From assembly GCA_938028565.1 (NCBI GenBank), contig CALIZS010000045.1, forward strand, positions 1-52,349: 52,349 bases of DNA, in the 5' to 3' direction. Below, piece by piece: positions 18,586-27,251 of the stretch. A program made the translations under genes and the position numbers. Position 1 is the stretch's first letter. Each line of letters begins with the position of its first letter. The DNA comes from an uncultured Atopobium sp. (GTDB lineage: Bacteria; Actinomycetota; Coriobacteriia; Coriobacteriales; Atopobiaceae). The notes below the pieces were generated by a model. That model saw only the letters and a program-made list of their open reading frames with translations, did not search any database and was not told the DNA's origin.

Positions 18586-19944
18586 ATGGATCAGATGAAA
18601 AGCATTTCCTTTGACGACATTACAGCGGCTCAGAAGAACTTTGAGTCCGACCGCGCTCACACAGTAGCTAAGAATGCTGCTACCAGCGCTGGTGTTAGAA
18701 AAGCAGCTCGTGTACCAGAAGGTGTTGCCCTTAATCCTCTTACCTTTGATGTTGAGGTAAAGCAGGGTGACCGCACTAATCAGAAGCGCTCTGGTCGTTG
18801 TTGGATGTTTGCATCACTCAATACGTTTAGATATCGCATCATCAAGAAATACAACCTTTCCACTTTTGAGCTTTCCCAGGCATACCCACTGTTCTGGGAC
18901 AAGATGGAGAAGTCCAACTGGTTCCTTGAGAACATTCTGGATACCCTTGATGAGCCTCTGAATGGCCGTCTTGTATCCTTCCTGCTCACCGATCCAATTG
19001 GCGACGGTGGCCAGTGGGATATGTTTAAGAGCCTTGTAAAGAAGTACGGTGTAGTTCCAAAGAGCGCTATGCCAGAGACTGCTAACTCTTGCAACACTCA
19101 CGAAATGGACGCGTACCTTACCCGCTATCTTCGTAGTGCTGCAAAGCGTCTTCGTGAGACCGCAACAGCTGGTGAGTCCCTTGAGTCTCTGCGCGAGATG
19201 AAGAAAGAGATGATGGAGGACGTCTATACCCTGCTGGTAACTTGCCTGGGTCAGCCTCCTGTATCTTTTGAGGCACGCCTGCGCGATAAGGACGATAACC
19301 TCGCCCTTTCTGGCACTTTTACTCCTCAGGAGTTCTTCGCTGAGACTGTTGACATGAATCTTGATGATTACATCTCAATCATCTCCGCTCCTACTGCTGA
19401 TAAGCCTTTCAACCACACCTACACCGTTTCTCGCTTGGGCAACGTTGTTGAGGGTGGCGGCGTTCGTTACCTCAACCTTGAGATTCCTGAGCTTAAGCGC
19501 CTTGCTGTGGCTCAGCTTAAGGACAACCTGCCCGTCTGGTTTGGTTGCGATGTTGCTCAGTCCTACCTTCGTGAAGAGGGCATCATGGACACCCGCGCAC
19601 TTGACGTTGACGGCCTCTTTGGCTTCCCTGTTGAGGGCGCACTTGACCGTGCTGAGCGCCTTGACTACGGCGAGTCTCTGATGACTCACGCTATGGTTCT
19701 TGAGGGTGTTAACTTTGACGCAGAGGGCAACACTACCCTCTGGAAGGTCGAGAACAGCTGGGGTAAAGACCACGGCCGCGATGGCTTTGACACCATCTCT
19801 GACCCTTGGTTTGACGAGTACGTCTACCAGATTGTTGTTGACAAGAAGTACCTCACTCCTGAGCAGCTCAAGACCTTTGAGACCGAGGAAGCAACCGTCC
19901 TCGAACCATGGGACCCAATGGGCTCTCTTGCAACGCTTCGCTAA
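18586..19944 (+). CDS. pepC: C1-family aminopeptidase (PepC / bleomycin hydrolase), copy 1
   Basis: A 452-residue cytoplasmic papain-fold aminopeptidase that trims N-terminal residues of peptides from uptake or protein turnover. The catalytic residues are visible: Gln66 (oxyanion hole) and Cys72 in NQKRSGRCWMF, His in LMTHAMVL, and Asn in VENSWGKD. The family acts as a barrel-shaped hexamer with the C-terminal tail in the active site. Here the tail ends GSLATLR. A strong AAGGAG ribosome-binding site and GC-rich third positions suggest high expression. A second, diverged pepC follows after a terminator-like palindrome, so the two are separately terminated tandem paralogues. Confidence 0.95.
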   Translation: MDQMKSISFDDITAAQKNFESDRAHTVAKNAATSAGVRKAARVPEGVALNPLTFDVEVKQGDRTNQKRSGRCWMFASLNTFRYRIIKKYNLSTFELSQAYPLFWDKMEKSNWFLENILDTLDEPLNGRLVSFLLTDPIGDGGQWDMFKSLVKKYGVVPKSAMPETANSCNTHEMDAYLTRYLRSAAKRLRETATAGESLESLREMKKEMMEDVYTLLVTCLGQPPVSFEARLRDKDDNLALSGTFTPQEFFAETVDMNLDDYISIISAPTADKPFNHTYTVSRLGNVVEGGGVRYLNLEIPELKRLAVAQLKDNLPVWFGCDVAQSYLREEGIMDTRALDVDGLFGFPVEGALDRAERLDYGESLMTHAMVLEGVNFDAEGNTTLWKVENSWGKDHGRDGFDTISDPWFDEYVYQIVVDKKYLTPEQLKTFETEEATVLEPWDPMGSLATLR

Positions 19945-19956
19945 GGCACAAACCAT

Positions 19957-19984
19957 CTGGCGAGAAGATCGATCTTCTCGCCAG
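19957..19984. terminator. Palindromic terminator built from two inverted GGCGAGAAG motifs
   Basis: A perfect 28-bp palindrome, CTGGCGAGAAGATC and its reverse complement, followed by GTTTTTCT on the plus strand. It terminates the first pepC. The stem is two head-to-head copies of the dispersed TGGCGAGAAG motif. Confidence 0.9.
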
Positions 19985-20018
19985 GTTTTTCTAAACGCTA
20001 CAAACAAAAGGAGCCTCA

Positions 20019-21488
20019 ATGGCTGATCAGACCGTAAATCCACAGTGGGCAAACGAGGAAACTGCTGCTTTTAGCGCAGACCGTGCTAACCGCGTTGCTC
20101 GTAACTCCGTAACCTCTATGGGCGTTTCCGCAGCTGCTCGCGACATCACCACCATGCGTACCTACACTGATACCTATGGTGTTGCTGTTGCAAAGACTGG
20201 TGACGTCACCAACCAGCGCCAGAGTGGTCGCTGCTGGATGTTCTCTTCTTTCAACGTGCTTCGCCAGGAGGCAATCAAGAAGCTTGACGTTGATACCTTT
20301 GAGTTCAGCCAGGCATATGGCATGTTCTACGACAAGCTTGAGAAGGCAAACTCTGCACTTGAGTACATCATTCAGACTGCGGACCAGCCAACCGATTCTC
20401 GTGTTGTCAACACGCTTCTGACCGAGGGTATTGGCGATGGCGGTTACTACTCATTTGCCATGAGCTTGGTTGAGAAGTATGGCCTGGTTCCTAAGGATGC
20501 TATGCCAGAGACTGCTTGCTCCAAGAACTCCACTCAGATGGATGAGCGCATTGACCGCCTGTTCAGAAAGAGTGCTGGCGAGCTTCGCGCAGCATACGCA
20601 GCTGGCAAGTCTCAAGACGAGCTTCGTGCGCTTAAGCAGGAGCAACTCAAGGGCTTCCACCAGATTCTTTCCGTCTGCCTTGGTGAGCCACCTCTGACCT
20701 TTGACTTTGAGTGCAAGGTTGGCAAAAACGCACAGGTAGATAAGGCAAAGCTCTCCCCTGTTGAGCCAAGTAAGGCTTCTGACAACAAGGACAAAAAGGA
20801 CGGCGAGAAGGACGAGGAGGGCACCCAGATTCTTCGCGACTTTGGCATTACTCCTCTTGAGTTTGCTGAGCGCTATTGTGGCGTTGATCCTCGTGGCTAT
20901 GTCCAGCTGATCTCTGTTCCAAGCAAGAAGTATCCTTATGGCAAGGTGTATCACCCAACCTTCATCGATACCGTTTTGGGCGGCATTAAGACTCGCTTCT
21001 TAAACGTTGAGCCAGAGGTTCTTGAGGCAGCTACCATTGCTTCTTTGAAGGACGGCAACCCTGTCTGCATGGCCTGCGACGTTATGCAGGAGTTCCCTCG
21101 CCACAATGAGGACTTCAACTACGTTCTTTCAACCGACACCATGGATTACAACGGCCTCTTTGGCGTTGATTTTGACATGGATCGCGCCTCAATGATTGAG
21201 AACTATGAGACTTCCCTTACCCACGCAATGACCTTCCAGGGCGTTGAGCTTGATAAGGACGGCAAGGCTAAGCAGTGGCGCATTGAGAACAGCTGGGGTA
21301 AGGACTCCGGTAAGGACGGCTACCTCATCATGAGCGCAGACTGGTTCCGCCTCTACGGCGGCGAGGCTGATGTTCGTCGTCAGTACGTTCCAGAGGACCT
21401 GCTCAAGGTTTGGGACGAGGGCGAGGATGTCCAGATTGATTTCTGGGAGAACCTTGGCTACTCCCTTGGTGGCCGTAACCGCAAGTAA
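20019..21488 (+). CDS. pepC: C1-family aminopeptidase (PepC / bleomycin hydrolase), copy 2
   Basis: A 489-residue paralogue of the preceding gene with the same catalytic set: Gln66 and Cys72 in NQRQSGRCWMF, His in LTHAMTF, and Asn in IENSWGKD. It is longer mainly because of a Lys/Asp/Glu-rich insertion of roughly 35-40 residues (about 235-273, around DNKDKKDGEKDEEG) before the FGITPLEFAE segment. That insertion is low-complexity and probably surface-exposed. A copy of GGCGAGAAG lies inside its coding sequence (20802). The ribosome-binding site AAAAGGAGCC is strong. Different substrate preference from copy 1 is likely but not readable. Confidence 0.95.
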   Translation: MADQTVNPQWANEETAAFSADRANRVARNSVTSMGVSAAARDITTMRTYTDTYGVAVAKTGDVTNQRQSGRCWMFSSFNVLRQEAIKKLDVDTFEFSQAYGMFYDKLEKANSALEYIIQTADQPTDSRVVNTLLTEGIGDGGYYSFAMSLVEKYGLVPKDAMPETACSKNSTQMDERIDRLFRKSAGELRAAYAAGKSQDELRALKQEQLKGFHQILSVCLGEPPLTFDFECKVGKNAQVDKAKLSPVEPSKASDNKDKKDGEKDEEGTQILRDFGITPLEFAERYCGVDPRGYVQLISVPSKKYPYGKVYHPTFIDTVLGGIKTRFLNVEPEVLEAATIASLKDGNPVCMACDVMQEFPRHNEDFNYVLSTDTMDYNGLFGVDFDMDRASMIENYETSLTHAMTFQGVELDKDGKAKQWRIENSWGKDSGKDGYLIMSADWFRLYGGEADVRRQYVPEDLLKVWDEGEDVQIDFWENLGYSLGGRNRK

Positions 21489-21532
21489 GGTACGCGCAAC
21501 CATAGCCTACTAAGCACGCACATAAAAGCATC

Positions 21533-21566
21533 TATGGCCGGTACAGAATTTTCTGTGCCGGCCATA
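21533..21566 (+). terminator. Intrinsic terminator-like hairpin after second pepC
   Basis: A 15-bp stem (TATGGCCGGTACAGA with its complement, one G-T pair) and a 4-nt loop between convergent genes. The T-run is weak. Confidence 0.75.
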
Positions 21567-21587
21567 CTGGTCTATTTATTAAACCCA

Positions 21588-22229
21588 CTAGAACAGATCA
21601 AAACGCGCCGCGCAGACCTCGGCTGTAATCTTTCCAGCGCTGAGCTCTGTCAGTGCATCCGTAAACGTCGCTTCTTCTCCGCACCTAAAGTCTATGGCGA
21701 GAAAAACGTCCGCTCCAAACTCTGCCGTTATAACCTTGCCGCCGGTATCTGAGACCAAGCGCTGAATCTGCTCATACAGGTTATACGGGGCCGACAACTC
21801 CACCCTCACAACCTGCAGCATTTCTTGAACAGCAGACGCTTCCTCTGCAGCAGCCAAAGCCTCTTGAGTTGCTGCCGTATACGCACGAACAAGTCCGCCA
21901 GGTCCCAAAAGCGTTCCGCCAAAGTAGCGTGTGACAACGCAGCAGACGTTCTTAAGCCCCGCTCCGCGCAATACTTCCAGCACCGGCATTCCCGCCGTTC
22001 TAGAAGGCTCTCCGTCGTCGGAAGCACGCTCCGTGCCGTCCTCCAAGATCCATGCAGGCACGTTATGACGAGCGTTGTAGTGCTTCGTCCTCACCGTGGC
22101 CAGAAACTCTTGTGCTTCTGACTCTGTTTCTACATGACAAAGCTGGGCTATGAAGCGGCTCTTTCTGTCTTCAAAGAGACCTTCCGCAACAAAGTCCAGC
22201 TTGAGTGTCTTGTAGGATGTGTCAGACAT
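21588..22229 (-). CDS. YigZ/IMPACT family protein
   Basis: A 213-residue protein of the UPF0029/Impact N-terminal domain family (RNase PH/S5-like fold), with a C-terminal DUF1949-type domain. The signature is in place: SRFIA near residue 25, then ARHNVPAW, ERASDDGEPSRTAGMPVL and VVTRYFGGTLLGPGGLVRAY. The eukaryotic relative IMPACT regulates Gcn2 and translation. Bacterial YigZ may bind nucleic acid, but its role is not established. It lies 21 nt upstream of the PTS IIA gene's end on the same strand and may be the second gene of that transcript. No strong ribosome-binding site is seen. Confidence 0.93.
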   Translation of the reverse strand: MSDTSYKTLKLDFVAEGLFEDRKSRFIAQLCHVETESEAQEFLATVRTKHYNARHNVPAWILEDGTERASDDGEPSRTAGMPVLEVLRGAGLKNVCCVVTRYFGGTLLGPGGLVRAYTAATQEALAAAEEASAVQEMLQVVRVELSAPYNLYEQIQRLVSDTGGKVITAEFGADVFLAIDFRCGEEATFTDALTELSAGKITAEVCAARFDLF

Positions 22230-22250
22230 AGAACAGCTATAAAGTCGCAG

Positions 22251-22781
22251 TTATGCGAGTACACAGACCTTCTCGCCAGCAGAAACTGACTGGTCAGCGG
22301 AAGCAAGAACCTCTACGTTGCTGTACTCACTAGAATTGGTGATAGCAAGAATAACCACCTCAGGATGACCCGCGTCCTTAACCTTATCCAGGTCAAAGGT
22401 CATCAGTGGCTGACCAACCGCAACATGCTGATCCTGCTCAACAAGGGCAGTAAAGCCGTCACCCTTCATCTCAACGGTATCAACGCCTACGTGAATCAAA
22501 ACCTCTTCGCCAGAATCGGCAGTAATTCCAAAGGCGTGAACAGTTGGAGTAGTTGCGGTAATAGTGCCCGAAACTGGCGCGTACACAACACCCTCAGAAG
22601 GCCAAATACCCAGACCCTGTCCAAGCATTCCACCTGCAAAAACAGGATCAGGAACGTTCTCTAGCGCAACAACTTTTCCGCTTGCTGGTGCATAAATTGT
22701 TTTAGCAGTGTAATCAGAAACAACAAGAGCCTCTGGTATAGCTTCCTTGGAAGATTTCTTGAAAAGATCAAAGAGTCCCAT
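22251..22781 (-). CDS. crr: PTS glucose-type EIIA component
   Basis: A 176-residue soluble phosphocarrier of the sugar phosphotransferase system, related to Crr. It passes phosphate from HPr to an EIIB partner. The two active-site histidines are His82 (VHAFGI) and His97 (LIHVGVDTV, the phosphorylated one). The N-terminus GLFDLFKKSSKE is an amphipathic tail like that of Crr. The start at 22781 is chosen over an in-frame ATG 15 codons upstream because the tail begins there and AAAGGA lies 6 nt before it. No EIIB/EIIC genes are nearby, so it presumably serves permeases encoded elsewhere and may signal carbon status. Confidence 0.94.
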   Translation of the reverse strand: MGLFDLFKKSSKEAIPEALVVSDYTAKTIYAPASGKVVALENVPDPVFAGGMLGQGLGIWPSEGVVYAPVSGTITATTPTVHAFGITADSGEEVLIHVGVDTVEMKGDGFTALVEQDQHVAVGQPLMTFDLDKVKDAGHPEVVILAITNSSEYSNVEVLASADQSVSAGEKVCVLA

Positions 22782-22972
22782 GGTAGTCCTTTCGTATGTA
22801 AGCCTATCCATCATAGCAGCATTCAAAGAGGCAACTGTTGCTTTTCATGAACACGACGTACCAAATCGCACCCTTCTCGCCACTCAACGTGTAGCGAGAA
22901 ACCCGCACCCTCGCAACGTCTTATTTACTTGGAGATTGTTTGACTTCGGAGCTTCTAGCCTTATGAACGTGA

Positions 22973-22985
22973 TACAATCGCCCAT
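22973..22985 (+). promoter_or_regulatory. rnpB promoter -10 region
   Basis: TACAAT at 22973-22978 (in GTGATACAAT) lies 8 nt before the inferred first base of RNase P RNA at 22986. The -35 is not clear. Confidence 0.55.
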
Positions 22986-23353
22986 GCAAAGTGGACCAGA
23001 CAACCGCGGAGTGCCCGTCCAGCTAAGTGGAGGGGTGCTATGAGGAAAGTCCGGGCTCCAGAGGGCAGGATGCTGGCTAACGGCCAGGCGGGGTGACCCG
23101 ACGGAAAGTGCCGCAGAAAAGAAGACTCTCACCTGCGCATTCGCGTAAAGAGAAAAGCTGAAACGGTAGTGTAAGAGACTACCAGCATGCTGATAACAGT
23201 ATGGCTTGGTAAACCCCATCCGGAGCAAACGCAAATAGGAGCGCTATGGTGTGGCCCGCACTGCGCTCGGGTTGCGCGCTAGAGACCAGCAGCAATGCTG
23301 GTAGTAGATAAATGGTTGTCCGCGACAGAACCCGGCTTATACGTCCACTTTGC
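22986..23353 (+). ncRNA. rnpB: RNase P RNA, bacterial type A
   Basis: The catalytic RNA that matures tRNA 5' ends. The ends pair: GCAAAGTGGAC (22986-22996) is the exact complement of GTCCACTTTGC (23343-23353), forming P1. The universally conserved core GAGGAAAGTCCGGGCTCC begins at 23042, and ACAGAACCCGGCTTA, the 3' P4/J region, begins at 23326. The GGTAAACCCCATCCGGAGCAA block matches the usual P9-P11 segment. About 368 nt, a normal length. Confidence 0.97.
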
Positions 23354-23365
23354 CTATTGAATGCA

Positions 23366-23396
23366 AATCCCCCGCACGATTTCTGTGCGGGGGATT
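23366..23396 (+). terminator. Hairpin following rnpB
   Basis: A 12-bp GC-rich stem AATCCCCCGCAC / GTGCGGGGGATT with a 7-nt loop, 12 nt after the RNA. The T-run is poor, but the position and strength suit an rnpB terminator. Confidence 0.8.
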
Positions 23397-24008
23397 ATGA
23401 TTCTGCAGCGTGTTAGCGTCGGCTTTTAGGCCTGGCGCACAAAATAGCGCAGCTTTGGTAGGTTCTGCTGAAGAATCGACATGTTCCTAATCAAGATAGC
23501 AGGCAGCTAGGCGGTCGCACTACCTGATATGCATCTCTATGCATAAACTTCGTCTAATATGCTTAAACATGAATAGACTTATATAAGAAATTTAACTATC
23601 GGTAAATTCCGCACTTAAGGAACACACCTATGTCAGATATTCTGCTTAATTACAGGCATATTACACACCTAATGAAGATATTCTGCATGATTGAGGTATT
23701 TTCTGCGTCATGTATACGTCATTTTGACAGATTATCCGACTTAGGTGTGTTTGCCTATCATCGAATGAGCTGTATCGGTTTGTATCTTAAAAAAGTGGTG
23801 TAAGTAAGCATTTCAGCTGTCTAAAAGAAGTGCGGTTATTTCCTAAAATATAGTCACCACAACCAATTCAGAAAGGAAATAACCGCAATGTAATTTTATA
23901 TGAAGCTGAGCTCTCCTACACCTAAGATTACGAATTAGATTTCAATGGAATGCTATGCCAGTCATGTGGGTACGTATTCCACACAAATCAATTCAAGAAA
24001 GGTCGCAC
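23397..24008 (+). promoter_or_regulatory. Long repeat-containing leader of the DXS-like gene
   Basis: About 610 bp without a convincing protein gene. It holds three copies of an ACACACCTA element (23622, 23663 and, inverted, 23742), a 14-bp inverted repeat (23831-23844 with 23874-23887) and a second ribosome-binding-site-like block, AGAAAGGAAATAACCGCA, followed by ATG-TAA at 23888. The true gene start follows a similar block, CAAGAAAGGTCGCAC, at 24009. The layout suggests an elaborately controlled transcript. Confidence 0.5.
23622..23750. repeat. Two direct and one inverted ACACACCTA repeats
   Basis: ACACACCTA-N6-ATATTCTGC occurs twice as a 41-bp direct repeat (from 23622 and 23663; 23 of the first 30 positions or so agree). 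TTAGGTGTGT at 23741-23750 is the inverted core. Possible regulator-binding sites. Confidence 0.6.
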
Positions 24009-25766
24009 ATGTACCTAGAGAATATCAATGGACCAGAAGACGTAAAGAAGCTGAATGCGGAGGCACGCAAGATACTTGCGCAGGAGATTCGCGACAACTT
24101 GCTGGTCATGGAGTCAAAACACGGCGGCCACTTTGGTCCAAACTTTGGCATCGTCGAGGCAACTATCGCGCTTCATACCGTGTTCAATTCGCCCGTTGAC
24201 CATATCGTTTACGACGTCTCGCACCAGACATATCCCCACAAGATGCTCACCGGCCGCAAGCAGGCATACATGGATCCTGCGCTCTACGACTCGGTGTCTC
24301 CTTACACTGATCCCGCCGAAACCCAGCATGACCTCTTCAAAATTGGCCACACTTCCACGTCCATCAGCTTGGCGCTTGGCCTGACAAAGGCTCGCGACAT
24401 CATGGGCGGCAAGGAAAACATTATCGCCGTTATCGGCGATGGCTCCATGTCGGGCGGCGAGGCGCTTGAGGGTCTGAACGTTGCCGGCGAGCTGAACAGC
24501 AACTTTATCATCGTCTTCAACGACAACCAGATGTCCATCGCCGAGAACCATGGCGGCATGTACGACCAGTTTGCTGAGCTGCGCCGCACCAACGGAGCTA
24601 CCGAGAATAACCTCTTCAAATCGATGGGCCTGGACTACCTGTATGTCAATGACGGCAACGACATCGAGGCTCTTATCGCCGCATTTGAGCAGGTAAAAAG
24701 CTCGAACCATCCGGTCGTGGTCCACATCAATACGCTCAAGGGCAAGGGCTACGCTCCCGCGGAGGCAAACAAGGAGAAGTGGCACTGGCACATGCCGTTT
24801 GATATTCAGACTGGTCAGAGCCCCGCATCCGGTGCTTCCGAGTCGTACGCCAGCATTTTTGCAGAGTATGCCCTCAAGCGCGCAAAGACTGACCCAAAGT
24901 TCTTGGTGCTTATGTCGGCTGTTCCTGGTCTGCTTGGTCTTACGCAGGAACGCCGAGAAGAGCTAGGTAAGCACTACCTTGACGTGGGCATCGCCGAAGA
25001 AACTGCAGTTGCGATGGCTTCCGGCGCGGCTCACGCGGGCGCGCACGTGATTTGGGGATCAAGCGCAACCTTCATCCAGCGCACCTACGACCAGCTCACT
25101 CAGGACCTGGCGCTCAACCAGAATCCTGCGGTTATCGTGGGATCCGGCTCCATTAGGGGTTTGATGGCCGCCACCCACCAGGGCCTCAGCAGCATTTCCA
25201 TGATTGCAAACATCCCTAACATGGTGTATCTCGCGCCGTCCAACGCCGAGGAGTACATCGCCATGCTCGACTGGGCGCTTGAACAGGACAAACACCCCGT
25301 CTACATTACAATTCCTTCCGGTCCTGTGGTCCATGCCGAGGGACCCGTCCGCACAAACTTCGACGCTCTCAACACCTACGAGGTCACGCGCAAGGGCTCC
25401 AAGGTGGCCGTTCTTGCCCTGGGCGATTTCTACGATCTTGGCGAGAAAACCATTGAGGCCCTCAGCTCCACCCTGGGAATTGAAGCCACGCTGGTCAAAC
25501 CATACTTTGCCTCGGGCGTTGACCAGAATCTGCTCGACAACCTGGTAAAAGACCACGACGTCATCGTGACCATTGAGGACGGCATTATCGAGGGCGGCTG
25601 GGGACAAAATATCGCCAGCTACCTGGGAACTTCTTCCGCACGCGTGCTGAACTACGGCGTCAAGAAGGCTTTCTACGACCGCGTCAACATCGCGGACCTT
25701 ATGCGAGAAAGTCATCTGGATCTCGAGCTGATTGCTGCGGACATCAAGCAGGTGCTGGGCCTGTAG
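24009..25766 (+). CDS. DXS-like transketolase-family enzyme, probably not a true DXP synthase
   Basis: A 585-residue thiamine-diphosphate enzyme of the DXS/transketolase superfamily. The cofactor machinery is intact: GHF (His41), GDGSMSGG-N (143 onward), ND(N)QMSI and the activating Glu330 (VGIAEE). The DXS signatures around the glyceraldehyde-3-phosphate site are absent. DRAGxxG is VGSGSIRG (377-384), the YLR-x-IPN motif is SMIANIPN, and RYPRG is ITIPSG. Length is about 35 residues short of standard DXS. It therefore most likely uses a different acceptor or donor. The start at 24009 is set by GAAAGG 8 nt upstream. Its GC-rich third positions differ from those of the neighbouring MFS gene, which may reflect high expression or acquisition. 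Convergent with glycerol dehydrogenase. Confidence 0.85.
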   Translation: MYLENINGPEDVKKLNAEARKILAQEIRDNLLVMESKHGGHFGPNFGIVEATIALHTVFNSPVDHIVYDVSHQTYPHKMLTGRKQAYMDPALYDSVSPYTDPAETQHDLFKIGHTSTSISLALGLTKARDIMGGKENIIAVIGDGSMSGGEALEGLNVAGELNSNFIIVFNDNQMSIAENHGGMYDQFAELRRTNGATENNLFKSMGLDYLYVNDGNDIEALIAAFEQVKSSNHPVVVHINTLKGKGYAPAEANKEKWHWHMPFDIQTGQSPASGASESYASIFAEYALKRAKTDPKFLVLMSAVPGLLGLTQERREELGKHYLDVGIAEETAVAMASGAAHAGAHVIWGSSATFIQRTYDQLTQDLALNQNPAVIVGSGSIRGLMAATHQGLSSISMIANIPNMVYLAPSNAEEYIAMLDWALEQDKHPVYITIPSGPVVHAEGPVRTNFDALNTYEVTRKGSKVAVLALGDFYDLGEKTIEALSSTLGIEATLVKPYFASGVDQNLLDNLVKDHDVIVTIEDGIIEGGWGQNIASYLGTSSARVLNYGVKKAFYDRVNIADLMRESHLDLELIAADIKQVLGL

Positions 25767-25832
25767 ACGATGCGCCACCACTCCGGCGTCATCGTCCGTA
25801 CTTCTCGCCATCACATCAAATCTGCAACAAAA

Positions 25833-25860
25833 AAGAGGAGCCGCATCTGCGGTCCCTCTT
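25833..25860 (-). terminator. Intrinsic terminator of glycerol dehydrogenase
   Basis: A 13-bp stem with a small internal mismatch (AAGAGG..CCGCA / TGCGG..CCTCTT), followed by TTTTTTG on the minus strand. It may also help stop the convergent DXS-like transcript. Confidence 0.82.
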
Positions 25861-25946
25861 CTGTATCAAGCAAATGTACCGTTGTAGTGCTGCTGTGCTG
25901 TACTGTTGCGGCGCGTCGGTGCGCGTCGTAACCTGCAGCTAGAAGC

Positions 25947-27041
25947 TTAAGCCTTAAGAGCGCGGCCCATAGCGTCAGCCTGAACGATAGCTGCATAGAG
26001 CTCGTCAGGAGTGACGTCGCCAGCAAGGTTGTGGATGGTCTCGCCAGGAACGCAAGCAGCCTCAGCAATCTTCTTGATCTGCTCGTCAGTGGTGATGCCA
26101 ACCTCCTCGAGGGTAGTTGGAAGACCAACCTCAAGGCAGAAGTCCTGAACCTCGTCGAACTCCTCCTGAGGAACGCCCTCAAGAACAAGCTGGACCAGGG
26201 TACCAAAAGCAACGCAGTTGCCGTGAGGTGCGCTGTGGCCACCAAGGGAGGTGAGGCCGTTGTAGAAGGAGTGAGCTGCTGCGCAGTTAACGTTGTCAGC
26301 GCCGACACCACTCATGTAGACGGTTGCCTCGCAGATAGCCTCAAGAGCTGGGGTTACAACGTTGTTCTCGCAAGCCTTAATTGCCTGTGAACCGTAATCG
26401 CGAAGGGTGAGGTAGCACTCCTTAGCAATTGCCATACCAACGCGGGTAATGCCGGTTCCCTCGAGGGAAGGAGACTCGGTGCGGATGGATGCGCGGCCCT
26501 CAAAGTAGGTGCCCAGTGCGTCGCCCATGCCTGCTACCAGGAAGGAAACAGGTGCGTTTGCGATGATCTGGGTGTCGACCATAACTGCATCTGGGTTCTG
26601 TGGGTAGAAGAGGTACTTGTCAAAGGAACCGTCATCGTTGTAAATAACGGAGAGGCCGGTGCATGGAGCGTCAGTAGCTGCAACGGTTGGAAGAATAACG
26701 ATGCGCTTACCAGCGTAATATGCGGTTGCCTTTGCAGTGTCAACAGCGCTACCGCCGCCGATAGCGACGACTACGTCGATGTTGTCCTCCTCGACGAAAG
26801 CCTTCATGCGGTTAATCTCGCCGTTGGAAGAGATGCCACCGAAGACCTCGTAGCGACGGTAATAGTCGCCCTTGCCCTCGAAGCTCTGCTCGATCATGTC
26901 GTGGGTTGCTTTGTAGCCGCTGTTAGAGCAAACAAACAGGAAGCGTTTTCCCATGTAGCCCATCTCTTTTTCAAACTCGAGACAAGCATTTTTGCCCTGA
27001 ACATACTTCAGTGGCTCACGCATTGCGCGCAGCATTTTCAT
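25947..27041 (-). CDS. gldA: Glycerol dehydrogenase-type iron/zinc alcohol dehydrogenase
   Basis: A 364-residue group III polyol dehydrogenase that oxidises glycerol to dihydroxyacetone with NAD+, or the reverse. NAD-binding is by GGGSAVDTAKA. The metal ligands are visible as Asp in GMGDALGTYFE, His in AAHSFYNGL and His in SAPHGNCVAFG. ATDAPCTGLSVIY is typical of GldA. The start at 27041 is supported by GAGGGGAAC just upstream. The longer reading from 27113 would add a non-homologous tail. It faces the DXS-like gene. A link through dihydroxyacetone-type substrates is conceivable, but the genes are convergent, not one operon. Confidence 0.92.
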   Translation of the reverse strand: MKMLRAMREPLKYVQGKNACLEFEKEMGYMGKRFLFVCSNSGYKATHDMIEQSFEGKGDYYRRYEVFGGISSNGEINRMKAFVEEDNIDVVVAIGGGSAVDTAKATAYYAGKRIVILPTVAATDAPCTGLSVIYNDDGSFDKYLFYPQNPDAVMVDTQIIANAPVSFLVAGMGDALGTYFEGRASIRTESPSLEGTGITRVGMAIAKECYLTLRDYGSQAIKACENNVVTPALEAICEATVYMSGVGADNVNCAAAHSFYNGLTSLGGHSAPHGNCVAFGTLVQLVLEGVPQEEFDEVQDFCLEVGLPTTLEEVGITTDEQIKKIAEAACVPGETIHNLAGDVTPDELYAAIVQADAMGRALKA

Positions 27042-27251
27042 AGGTTCCCCTCTCCGGATACGTTTTAGACCTATGTAATTTATGGTAACACTATCAAAAG
27101 AACATAACAGCAAGGAAAATATTTCTGTGGGAGTATTACTTTAAGTTGGCCCCACTAAAGCAATAGGATAGTTGGAAATAATTCTATTTTGAGATCTTAT
27201 AATATGGGGAAATCAAAATGGAGGGATAGAAATAATCTAAAGAGGAAATGA

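Noticed and set aside
23945..24199. Small plus-strand frame overlapping the DXS-like start
   Set aside because: Overlaps the real gene in another frame, with no ribosome-binding site and a composition typical of an out-of-frame shadow.
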